Shown: in pieces, positions 1 through 5,610 of the stretch
How positions within the stretch are numbered: position 1 is the first letter of the stretch
Layout: the number at the start of each line of letters is the position of its first letter
Source: JANOYJ01 sp031373225
Lineage (GTDB): Bacteria > Pseudomonadota > Alphaproteobacteria > Rhizobiales > Rhizobiaceae
Direction: 5' to 3'
DNA length: 6,406 nt
Assembly (NCBI GenBank): GCA_031373225.1
Contig: JANMMM010000089.1
Span: forward strand, 1-6,406
Position numbers and translations under genes: made by a program
Notes under the pieces: model-generated
Seen by the model: only the letters and a program-made list of their open reading frames with translations
Database searches by the model: none
Told to the model about the DNA's origin: nothing

Positions 1-630
1 GCCTGAAACGAAAATCAGCATCGCCAGCCACAGCACGGATGCCGGAAGCGCGGGATTATCGCGTTTGGCCAATGTCAAGGCGAAGCTCACAAGGAGGAAC
101 CCGCCGGCCCATGCAGCAAACGCGCCCATTACCTGAGCAAAGCCGACAAACTTTCCCAAGAGTGAAAGCAGCGAGCTGCCGATTGCGAAATTGAGGAGCG
201 CAACGGGCCAGAGAAATGGCTCGCGGGCGCGCGAAGTCAGGCTGTGACTCGCCAGAACCGCGCAAATGATTGTGACAATGAGAAAAGCGGAACCGCCCCA
301 CTTCGCGGCGTCCCCGAACTTGCTCCAGCCAAGCCACAAAAGCGACGCTGGCAAAATCAAGGCTGAGACCCGACTCCGCTTCCAATTCAGGCGCGTCGCC
401 GCAGCGACTGCCAAAACGGCGGCTGCAAACACATAGACCAGCTTTTGTTTGGCCCCAACAGGAGGGATGCCCGGCAGACCTTCAAGCAAGAGATAGATGG
501 CGAGCAGCGACACCGCCGCAACAAAGGCCAGAAGCGGTTCGCTTGGCCCCCTGATCATGAGAGCGAACGCCAGCGCCGCGCCAAAACCAAGCGGTAAAAA
601 GATCGTGTATGTCAGCAAGGTCGAGGCCAA
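1..630 (-). CDS. Polytopic membrane protein of unknown function, 3' end cut by window edge
   Basis: The frame stays open from a TTG at 630-628 to the left edge (210 codons, no stop). An in-frame TGA lies four codons upstream, so the start must fall after it. The TTG is chosen because AGGAG (637-641) sits 6 bases upstream; a second TTG 12 bases downstream and an ATG at 558 are weaker alternatives. The product is almost entirely hydrophobic, with roughly seven membrane spans visible. Examples are FLPLGFGAALAFALMI (residues 9-24), LLAFVAAVSLLAIYLLLE, VFAAAVLAVAAA, LIVTIICAVLA and GFLLVSFALTLA. Short charged loops separate them, including GLPGIPPVGAKQKLVY and TRLNWKRSR. No catalytic motif or transporter signature is visible. 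It resembles uncharacterised integral membrane proteins annotated in Hyphomicrobiales, but that is recollection and not a search. A palindromic putative operator lies 59 bases upstream. The frame is confident; the function is unknown. Confidence 0.8.
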   Translation of the reverse strand, partial: MASTLLTYTIFLPLGFGAALAFALMIRGPSEPLLAFVAAVSLLAIYLLLEGLPGIPPVGAKQKLVYVFAAAVLAVAAATRLNWKRSRVSALILPASLLWLGWSKFGDAAKWGGSAFLIVTIICAVLASHSLTSRAREPFLWPVALLNFAIGSSLLSLLGKFVGFAQVMGAFAAWAGGFLLVSFALTLAKRDNPALPASVLWLAMLIFVSG

Positions 631-636
631 GCGGCG

Positions 637-641
637 CTCCT
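637..641 (-). promoter_or_regulatory. Shine-Dalgarno AGGAG that decides the TTG start at 630
   Basis: On the minus strand AGGAG is followed by a 6-base spacer and TTG (630-628). An in-frame stop lies immediately before it (643-645), so no upstream start is possible in this frame. This site is the main argument for initiating the membrane protein at a non-ATG codon. Confidence 0.65.
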
Positions 642-688
642 GTCAGGGATTCTTGAACCGTGGCAGAAAACGCCCGCACTTGAAATGC

Positions 689-720
689 TTAACATGTTCA
701 CGAAATTGTGAACATGTTAA
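689..720. promoter_or_regulatory. Perfect 13-bp inverted repeat with 6-bp spacer, putative operator
   Basis: The left arm TTAACATGTTCAC (689-701) is matched without mismatch by its reverse complement at 708-720, around the spacer GAAATT (702-707). The symmetry breaks at the next pair (C688/A721). Each arm also contains the 8-bp palindrome AACATGTT. It lies in non-coding DNA between the divergently oriented frames starting at 630 (-) and 785 (+), 58 and 64 bases from their respective starts. Neither side has the GC-rich stem plus T-run of an intrinsic terminator. A binding site for a dimeric repressor or activator is therefore the most natural reading. I cannot assign it to a regulator family. 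Confidence 0.6.
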
Positions 721-784
721 ATAAAAACGCCCGGACTGGCCGGTGACGGCGTGATAGCGCCCCTGCTCTCAACAAAATAAAAAT

Positions 785-982
785 TTGGCTAAGCGGTCGT
801 CGCAACGCCGGCGCGGGGGGAGGGCTTTGCGCAAGACGCAGACGCCGGAGATCGAAACGTCGATCCTAGCGGAGACGGACATTGGCGAAGGCTTTGTCGT
901 GCTGCGGGCCTTTGTCGAGGATGACAGCATGATGCCGGCGATCGCGGCGTTTCTGGAGGAGGCGAGCTGCGATTTGTTCTAA
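785..982 (+). CDS. Short orphan reading frame, hypothetical protein or gene remnant
   Basis: This is a 65-codon frame from TTG (785) to TAA (980-982). About 80% of its codons end in G or C, which is what a genuine gene in this genome would show. The product has a basic N-terminus (AKRSSQRRRGGRALRK) and then an acidic stretch containing IETSILAETDIGEGFVVLR and ending AFLEEASCDLF. I recognise no family. The weak point is initiation: the sequence before the TTG is A/T-rich with no Shine-Dalgarno match, and a TAG lies ten codons upstream. Other possible starts are TTG at 827 and the ATG pair near 929. It could be a real small gene with an odd start, or the 3' remnant of a longer gene whose 5' part was lost. 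It converges on the next gene with a 4-base gap. Confidence 0.4.
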   Translation: MAKRSSQRRRGGRALRKTQTPEIETSILAETDIGEGFVVLRAFVEDDSMMPAIAAFLEEASCDLF

Positions 983-986
983 AATG

Positions 987-1157
987 TCAGAGAGCCAGCG
1001 GCAGATTCGGTTCAATCTTGGGTTTGCGCTTCTGTGTCTTTTCAATCCGCTCATAGCGCACGCCGGTGAAGAACAGGATTTGCGCCGGGCCCTCAGGCCG
1101 CTCGGCCTTTTCTTTGCGGCTTTGCGCCGCCGCGGGAAAATTGATGATGGTCGCCAT
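987..1157 (-). CDS. Conserved small protein with LFFTGVRYER motif, hypothetical
   Basis: This is a 56-residue product starting at ATG 1157-1155. An AGGA lies about 8 bases upstream. An in-frame ATG nine codons earlier (1184) would add MRTGHRNSQ but has no better ribosome site. The N-terminus MATIINFP is followed by a charged linker, then AQILFFTGVRYERIEK (residues 25-40), then a basic C-terminus (TQKRKPKIEP). The 'short N-terminal MATIINFP-like patch plus ILFFTGVRYER' arrangement matches, from memory, tiny conserved hypothetical proteins in Hyphomicrobiales. No function is known to me. There is no signal peptide and no membrane span, so it is probably cytosolic. It is transcribed divergently from the DUF2336 gene across a 116-bp spacer that must hold both promoters. 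Confidence 0.7.
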   Translation of the reverse strand: MATIINFPAAAQSRKEKAERPEGPAQILFFTGVRYERIEKTQKRKPKIEPNLPLAL

Positions 1158-1273
1158 CTGGCTGTTCCTGTGTCCTGTCCGCACTCACCGTAAAAAAACA
1201 CGCGTCTTTCCAATTCAAACGGCACAAGGTTAATAGTTTGCAAACGGATTGACGCTAATTTGCGCGAATATGC
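1158..1273. promoter_or_regulatory. Divergent promoter region between the 56-aa gene and the DUF2336 gene
   Basis: This 116-bp A/T-richer spacer separates two outward-facing starts, so both promoters should lie here. Visible elements are the 10-bp palindrome GTTTGCAAAC (1236-1245), the heptamer CAAACGG repeated in direct orientation (1216-1222 and 1241-1247, 25 bp apart), and an A-run at 1192-1198. No convincing -35/-10 pair with proper spacing can be read in either direction. The assignment rests on gene orientation. Confidence 0.45.
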
Positions 1274-2308
1274 GTGAGTAAGCGTGAGCAAATCGTGAAT
1301 CAGCCGTTCAGAGCCTTGGAAACAGCAAACAGCCAGCACCGCAAGGACGACATCGTCGTTGCCGCCGTCAGCGCCTTCGCCGCCCGCACGCGGCCGGCTA
1401 GGGTGGAGGCTGACCAGCTTGAAGATCTGGTTCTGCCGATTCTTGGCGACACCAGCGACGCGACGCGCCGGCTTGCCGCCGCCTGTCTCTCGGACCTTGC
1501 GCATGCGCCGCACAAGCTGGTGATGCGCCTTTGCGAGGAAAAAGCGGACATCTGCGCCACGCTGCTATTGCGCTCGCCGGTTCTTCAGGATTGCGATCTG
1601 ATCGCACTGATCGCGCAGCATGGCGTGACATTTGCGCGGGTGATCGCCCGGCGCAACGCCATGACGAAGAATTTAAGCGGCCTGCTTCTGGCGCTTGGCG
1701 ACGCGACTGTTGCGACGCTGGTCATGGCCGAATCCGCGCCGGCCAGTGACATCCATCCCGCAATAAAGGCAAGCAAGGCGGAGATTTCCGAAAAACTGGA
1801 CGCGGCGCGCGACGCGCTGCGCAAAATGATGGTTGCCAAGCCCGTCAACTCCCCCGAAGCGCGCAAGGCCCTGCCAACGCCGCTGCCGGAGCTGCTGACT
1901 GCGGCTCTGCCAAAGCGCGAGCCGATGCTGGCCGCGTCAAAACTTCGCGCCACGGCGCTGCTGCTGGACGACGGATTTTTTATCACGGCTCTTGCTGACA
2001 TTCACGGCCTTTCCTACGAGCGGGCCAAACGAGTCGTGCAACGCGCCGCCCCGTCGGAGATGATGACGGCGCTGCATGCGGCTGGCGTGTCGACGGCGGA
2101 CGCGTTTATCATACTGAGCGCCTTCTATCCGCAGGTCAGCCGCGACAAACAGGAGATCGCCCTGTTCCTCTCGCGCTATGAAATGATGGTTCATGACCAG
2201 ACCGCCGCAAATGTGCGCCGCTGGAAAGCCGAGGACATTTCAAACGCGCTGCGCACCAAGCCCGCCAATTTTGGCGAGGCGGCGCAGAAACAGCTCAAGG
2301 CGTCGTAG
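1274..2308 (+). CDS. DUF2336 domain-containing protein
   Basis: This 344-residue protein starts at GTG 1274; an in-frame TAA at 1256-1258 bounds it, and GTG 1295 is the alternative start. Neither start has a strong Shine-Dalgarno. The protein is soluble and almost wholly alpha-helical, with no signal peptide or membrane span. It reads like the alphaproteobacterial DUF2336 family (HEAT-like helical repeats). The N-terminal half carries repeat-like helices (DLVLPILGDTSDATRRLAAACLSD, residues 51-74). These are followed by LLLRSPVLQDCDLIALIAQHG (97-117) and the ARVIARRNAMTKNLSGLL segment. The C-terminal half (220-325) has a second helical block, including ALADIHGLSYERAKRVVQRA. Its biochemical role is not established; helical-repeat folds usually mediate protein contacts. 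Its last 14 bases overlap the end of the convergent DUF1491 gene. The family call is from motif recollection. Confidence 0.85.
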   Translation: MSKREQIVNQPFRALETANSQHRKDDIVVAAVSAFAARTRPARVEADQLEDLVLPILGDTSDATRRLAAACLSDLAHAPHKLVMRLCEEKADICATLLLRSPVLQDCDLIALIAQHGVTFARVIARRNAMTKNLSGLLLALGDATVATLVMAESAPASDIHPAIKASKAEISEKLDAARDALRKMMVAKPVNSPEARKALPTPLPELLTAALPKREPMLAASKLRATALLLDDGFFITALADIHGLSYERAKRVVQRAAPSEMMTALHAAGVSTADAFIILSAFYPQVSRDKQEIALFLSRYEMMVHDQTAANVRRWKAEDISNALRTKPANFGEAAQKQLKAS

Positions 2309-2639
2309 TTTCAAAGAAACTTTCAGCGCGCGCATCGCCCAGCTCAAGCTCGACAATCCAAAGATCGCTGTCAAAGCGCGCCTCACGTTCCAGCTTGGCG
2401 TCGATATCGGCGTCGGAAGCTGATGGCAGCAGCTGCGCGAAGAGCCTGTCCTGCGGACGGCCGCTCTCATATTCAGTCTGTGGCGAGGGTCCATAAAGGT
2501 CTGACAGGCCGCTGCGGTGCCGCACCCGGATGAAAATGCTGCCCGCCTCCGCCGCGCCTTTACGAATGACGGCGGCAAAACCGTCCCTGCTTGCCCGGCG
2601 CACCAGCTGGCTGACCCAAAACTCCGATGTCAGGCGCAC
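2295..2639 (-). CDS. DUF1491 family protein
   Basis: This is a 114-residue cytosolic protein starting at GTG 2639-2637, with AAGG 8 bases upstream. It starts 25 bases after the stop of the peptidoglycan-binding gene, so it is very likely the last gene of that operon. The N-terminus MRLTSEFWVSQLVRRASRDGF, the AGSIFIRV strand (32-39), the 'LYGPSP' turn (48-53) and the C-terminal signature RFDSDLWIVELE (88-99) are what I recall for the alphaproteobacterial DUF1491 family, whose usual length is about 110 residues. The protein is therefore complete. The function of the family is unknown. The last residues (SFFETTTP) are encoded in the stretch that also covers the end of the convergent DUF2336 gene. 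No terminator separates the two. Confidence 0.9.
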   Translation of the reverse strand: MRLTSEFWVSQLVRRASRDGFAAVIRKGAAEAGSIFIRVRHRSGLSDLYGPSPQTEYESGRPQDRLFAQLLPSASDADIDAKLEREARFDSDLWIVELELGDARAESFFETTTP

Positions 2640-2664
2640 GGGGCAGGCCTTGTCGCAAGGGATT

Positions 2665-3435
2665 TCAGCTTTTGATCCAACCCTGCTTGATCATGATGCC
2701 CAACAGCGCCGCGTCCGGCTCGCCGGTGACGGTCATTTTCAGCTTCAACTGAAATGCGCGCACGGCCTCGCGGGTTTTTGACCCGGCAATTCCGTCCGGC
2801 TCAACTCCCTCGTAGCCAAGCCGCTTCAGCGCCGCCTGAATTTGAGCGACGTCCGGCGATGCGGCTTTGGCTTCGGACACAGGCGGCTTCTGCGGATCAG
2901 CCTTGGCCTTCACCACTTTCAGTTTTGGGGCCGGCACCGACGCCGTGCGGATCGCGTCGAGCAGCGGCGCGCCGGCCTTGCCGTTGGGCTCAAGCCCCGC
3001 CCGCTTTTGAAAGGCCCGGATCGCCGCAAGCGTCTTCGGACCGGCAACGCCATCCACCGAGCCGTCATACATGGCCATGTCCTGCAGCGCGGACTGAATG
3101 TCGCGCACGACAGGGTCGGCCTGCGGCGCAACGTCCTTTATGATTTTGAACACATCCTCTTTGCCGCCATTGCCGAGCTTGGAATGAATTTCCGGCAGCA
3201 CCGGCGCCTTGTAGGCGTCGAGCGGGCGGGTTTCAAAGAATGCGTCCCGATGCGCGTTCGGCTGATACCAAAGCGCGTTGGAGGCGAAGAAAAACATTGC
3301 GACGGCAAATGCGGTGCTCCCACCCACCAGAGCGGGATTTTCCGAGACAAAAGCGCCGGCGCGCTGTGCGGCGACGCCCGAATAGCGCTCCAGGTCGGAG
3401 ACCTTCTTAGGCCGTCTTGCGGATTGCCGGTTCAT
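2665..3435 (-). CDS. Membrane-anchored peptidoglycan-binding protein with two PG_binding_1 domains
   Basis: This 256-residue protein starts at ATG 3435-3433, with a perfect AAGGAG 6 bases upstream. The short basic cytoplasmic N-terminus (RRPKK) leads into one membrane span (about residues 35-56, VGGSTAFAVAMFFFASNALW) and the conserved-looking ALWYQPNAHRDAFFETR. This places the rest in the periplasm. Two PG_binding_1 repeats follow, at about 107-165 and 194-250. Each has the DG-x-AG-x-KT...FQ signature: D128 G129 ... G132 ... T135 ... F142 Q143, and D214 G215 ... G218 ... T221 ... F228 Q229. A Lys/Pro/Ala-rich linker (167-192) separates them. No hydrolase or L,D-transpeptidase domain is present, so it probably only binds the cell wall. 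The gene begins 29 bases inside the upstream kinase gene, which argues for translational coupling. A wall-sensing or scaffolding partner for the kinase is plausible but inferred. Confidence 0.92.
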   Translation of the reverse strand: MNRQSARRPKKVSDLERYSGVAAQRAGAFVSENPALVGGSTAFAVAMFFFASNALWYQPNAHRDAFFETRPLDAYKAPVLPEIHSKLGNGGKEDVFKIIKDVAPQADPVVRDIQSALQDMAMYDGSVDGVAGPKTLAAIRAFQKRAGLEPNGKAGAPLLDAIRTASVPAPKLKVVKAKADPQKPPVSEAKAASPDVAQIQAALKRLGYEGVEPDGIAGSKTREAVRAFQLKLKMTVTGEPDAALLGIMIKQGWIKS

Positions 3436-5188
3436 GTCCCACTCCTTGCGCCTTCGCGCCTGCCTGCTGCGGCAGGGCCGCCCCGAGGCGTTTCTGGTTT
3501 AAACTCACTGGCGTATTCTCCGGCCCGCCGCGCCCGCTTTTGCCAGGGCCGTTCAGCGGCAGCCGCACGGTGACGCTCGTGCCCGCGCCAAGCTCGCTTT
3601 CCACCGCCAGCCCGCCGCAATGTAGCTCGACCAGGCCGCGCACCAGGGAAAGGCCAAGACCGGTGCCCTCAAAGGCGCGCGAGTAATCGTTCTGCGCCTG
3701 AAAAAACGGCTGGCCGATTTTCGCCAGATCGCGCTCGCTGATGCCAATCCCCGTGTCTGCGACGGTAAGAACCAGGCAGGCGTTTTCAGCTTCGGCGCTC
3801 AGTCTGACGGAACCGCCCTGTGGCGTGAATTTCACCGCGTTAGAAAGGAGATTGATCAGTATCTGCTGCACAGCGCGCCTGTCGCCGACGCATTCGGCGG
3901 CAGAGGCGGCGATGACGCATTCGAGCGCAACCCCCTTGGCCGCCGCCTGTCCGCGCACCATCGCCGCGCTGATTGAAACGGCGTCTTCCACGTCAAACGG
4001 CTCGGACAGTATCTCATAGGCGCCCGCGTCAAGCTTCGACACATCGAGGATCATGTTGACCACTTCCAGGAGATGCGCCCCGGACTGATGGATCAGCCCG
4101 ATATATTCGCGCTGCCGCTCATTGGCGAGCGCGCCGAACATTTCCTGCTGCAATATATCGGAAAAACCGAGAATGGCGTTGAGCGGCGTGCGCAGCTCAT
4201 GGCTGACGCCGGCTAGATAACGGTCGGCTTTCACCTTGCCCTCGCTCACCGGCGGCGCCGGCTGAGCCGCAGGCGCCTCGACGCGCTGCAGGCAAAGCCC
4301 CAGCGTGTCGCCGCTGAGGCGGCAGAACGATGCCCTCGCATGAATGAACGCGCTGTCCATATCCGGGCCCGGCAGCCTGATCTGGGTTTCGCAAAGCGCC
4401 TTGCCTGCCCGGACCGCGTCCAGCGCCGAAAGATAGGCCAGCCGGTCGCCAACCGGGATGCGCTCGAAAAGTCCGAATCCTTCCAACAGCTTGGAAGAGA
4501 CTTTGAATCCTTCGCCGCAATTTCCCTCAATGCCATAAATCTCGCCGGTCAGCCGGACTTTCGCCCGCACGATTCCTGCGGCGTCGAGGACGGCTGTGGA
4601 CAGCGCTGGCGCGGCAGGCTCCGCGGCGCTTTCATCGGCGAGACGCGCGCGCAAAGGCAGCGAAAAGAGGTAGACAAGCGACAGTGACAGCAGCGCCAGG
4701 ACTGTGGGCATAGGCAACACAGCGATTTTCACCCAGCCCAGTGCGGCGCACGCGGCAACAGCGAGCACCGAGGCGGCAATGGCGGAGGCGGGTTTTTGCG
4801 TGATGAAAAAAGTCTCCGCTCCGGTCACCAGCGCCAGCGGCAAAAGCGCCATCAATCCAGCGAGCGGCATTAGCAGGGAAAACAAGCCGCCAGCAGCAGC
4901 GGCCGCGCCGAACAGGCCGGGATTGAGCCTGCCGGTCTTCGACACAAAAGCCGCCAGCGCCAGCGCCACTCCTGTCAAGGCGGCAAGCGCGGCGAACGCG
5001 GTTTGAACACTCATCCCCGCAAGCAGCGCGGCGGGCATGGCCAAAGCGGCGCACAGCGGCATGGCGAGGATGGATTTGAAAAAGCGCTGATGCGCGCCGC
5101 GGGCGGGGCCTTGCGCCAGTGCGCTGACCCAGCGCCCGCAAAGGCTGCCATAGGCGCTCAGCACTTTTCTGATGTCAGACCCAAGCAC
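3407..5188 (-). CDS. Six-pass membrane sensor histidine kinase, DivJ/PleC-like
   Basis: With GTG 5188 as start the protein has 593 residues. Six hydrophobic spans fill about residues 37-180. A PAS-like sensory stretch (about 196-306) follows. A HisKA domain (321-390) comes next, with the H-box VSHELRTPLNAILGFSDIL and phospho-acceptor His330. The HATPase_c domain (431-545) has the N-box NLLSNA (Asn446, Asn450), the G1 box DTGIGIS (Asp478), the F-box FF and the G2 box GTGLGLSLV (508-516). All catalytic residues are present, so it should be active. No receiver domain is fused, so the response regulator is elsewhere. Six spans plus PAS plus a HisKA reading FGALANERQREYIGLIHQSG resemble alphaproteobacterial DivJ-type cell-cycle kinases acting on DivK/PleD; this is inference. 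The start is uncertain: the frame stays open to TTG 5305, and GTG 5209, 5188 and 5164 are candidates. A 47-residue Gly/Pro/Ala-rich tail follows the ATPase domain. Confidence 0.93.
   Translation of the reverse strand: MLGSDIRKVLSAYGSLCGRWVSALAQGPARGAHQRFFKSILAMPLCAALAMPAALLAGMSVQTAFAALAALTGVALALAAFVSKTGRLNPGLFGAAAAAGGLFSLLMPLAGLMALLPLALVTGAETFFITQKPASAIAASVLAVAACAALGWVKIAVLPMPTVLALLSLSLVYLFSLPLRARLADESAAEPAAPALSTAVLDAAGIVRAKVRLTGEIYGIEGNCGEGFKVSSKLLEGFGLFERIPVGDRLAYLSALDAVRAGKALCETQIRLPGPDMDSAFIHARASFCRLSGDTLGLCLQRVEAPAAQPAPPVSEGKVKADRYLAGVSHELRTPLNAILGFSDILQQEMFGALANERQREYIGLIHQSGAHLLEVVNMILDVSKLDAGAYEILSEPFDVEDAVSISAAMVRGQAAAKGVALECVIAASAAECVGDRRAVQQILINLLSNAVKFTPQGGSVRLSAEAENACLVLTVADTGIGISERDLAKIGQPFFQAQNDYSRAFEGTGLGLSLVRGLVELHCGGLAVESELGAGTSVTVRLPLNGPGKSGRGGPENTPVSLNQKRLGAALPQQAGAKAQGVGHEPAIRKTA
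3442..3447 (-). promoter_or_regulatory. Shine-Dalgarno AAGGAG inside the kinase gene, sets the PG-binding start
   Basis: AAGGAG lies within the last codons of the histidine kinase gene, 6 bases before ATG 3435. It fixes the overlapping start of the peptidoglycan-binding gene and supports translation reinitiation or coupling between the two genes. Confidence 0.75.
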
Positions 5189-5610
5189 GCAAACAAACTC
5201 ACACAACACACCGGCAGCCCCAGCGAATCCGGTGATCCGACACTCGCATTCAGGCTTTAAGGAAACAATAAATGCGCCGCCTTCCGCGCCTTTTGGTGGC
5301 GGCAAACGGCGGATGGGCCATGTCTTTTGCGCTTATGGTAAATGAACAGTTCGCACGACCAGCCCACATCGGCAATCAAACCCGGCAGCATAGTTTTGTG
5401 GTTTTTCGCATTATTTTCAATGTCTTAAAGCGAACAGGCCGCGCAGGCCCGCCACTCTCGCCGCACATCACGCCCGCATTTCCACAACATATAAAATTTT
5501 ACTCAAATTCCGCTCAAATGCGCGGGTTTTTCTGAAGCCGCTTTTGACGGGTATGCGCCATGCTGGATTTTCAGGCATCCCGGGACGGATGCATCTTACG
5601 GGGAAAAATC
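5189..5610. other. Long spacer between divergent genes, no convincing gene, promoter region
   Basis: This stretch separates the kinase operon (-) from the DUF5330 gene (+). The left part (5189-5310) is GC-rich and could encode a kinase N-terminal extension if an upstream start is used. The middle and right parts are A/T-rich, especially around 5487-5510, where TATAAA (5490-5495) could be a -10 element. Direct repeats CTCAAAT occur at 5502-5508 and 5513-5519, exactly 11 bp apart. TTGACG at 5544-5549 could serve as a -35 element, but the hexamer 17 bases on (ATTTTC) is poor. The short frames crossing it lose coding-like third-position bias after the first 20 or so codons. I see no RNA gene. Confidence 0.45.

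Noticed and set aside
482..679. A 65-codon minus-strand ATG frame (MRAFSATVQ...)
   Set aside because: It overlaps the membrane-protein frame in another register and shows no hydrophobic or domain pattern. The TTG frame with AGGAG continues to the window edge.
689..720. The palindrome as an alphaproteobacterial LexA box or a CRP site
   Set aside because: GTTC and GAAC are separated by 10 bases in inverted orientation, whereas LexA boxes in this class are direct repeats with a 7-base spacer. The TGTGA half-sites face the wrong way for CRP.
689..720. The palindrome as a Rho-independent terminator
   Set aside because: The stem is A/T-rich and neither side has a run of T; no gene ends immediately upstream on either strand.
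866..1513. A 215-codon minus-strand open frame
   Set aside because: It runs antisense through the DUF2336 gene and across the 56-residue gene in another frame; its product is Arg-rich and low-complexity, typical of a shadow frame in GC-rich DNA.
2842..3573. A 243-codon plus-strand open frame
   Set aside because: It is antisense to the well-supported PG-binding and kinase genes, and its product is Arg/His-rich with no domain.
5257..5391. A 44-codon minus-strand frame (MLPGLIADVGW...) upstream of the kinase
   Set aside because: No ribosome site, mixed codon use and no recognisable family; it probably occurs by chance in the spacer.
5272..5535. An 87-codon plus-strand frame starting at ATG 5272 with AAGGA upstream
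   Set aside because: Third-position bias disappears after about 20 codons and the second half is A/T-rich promoter-like DNA. The predicted protein shows no domain and would lie antisense to the kinase 5' region. Not fully excluded.
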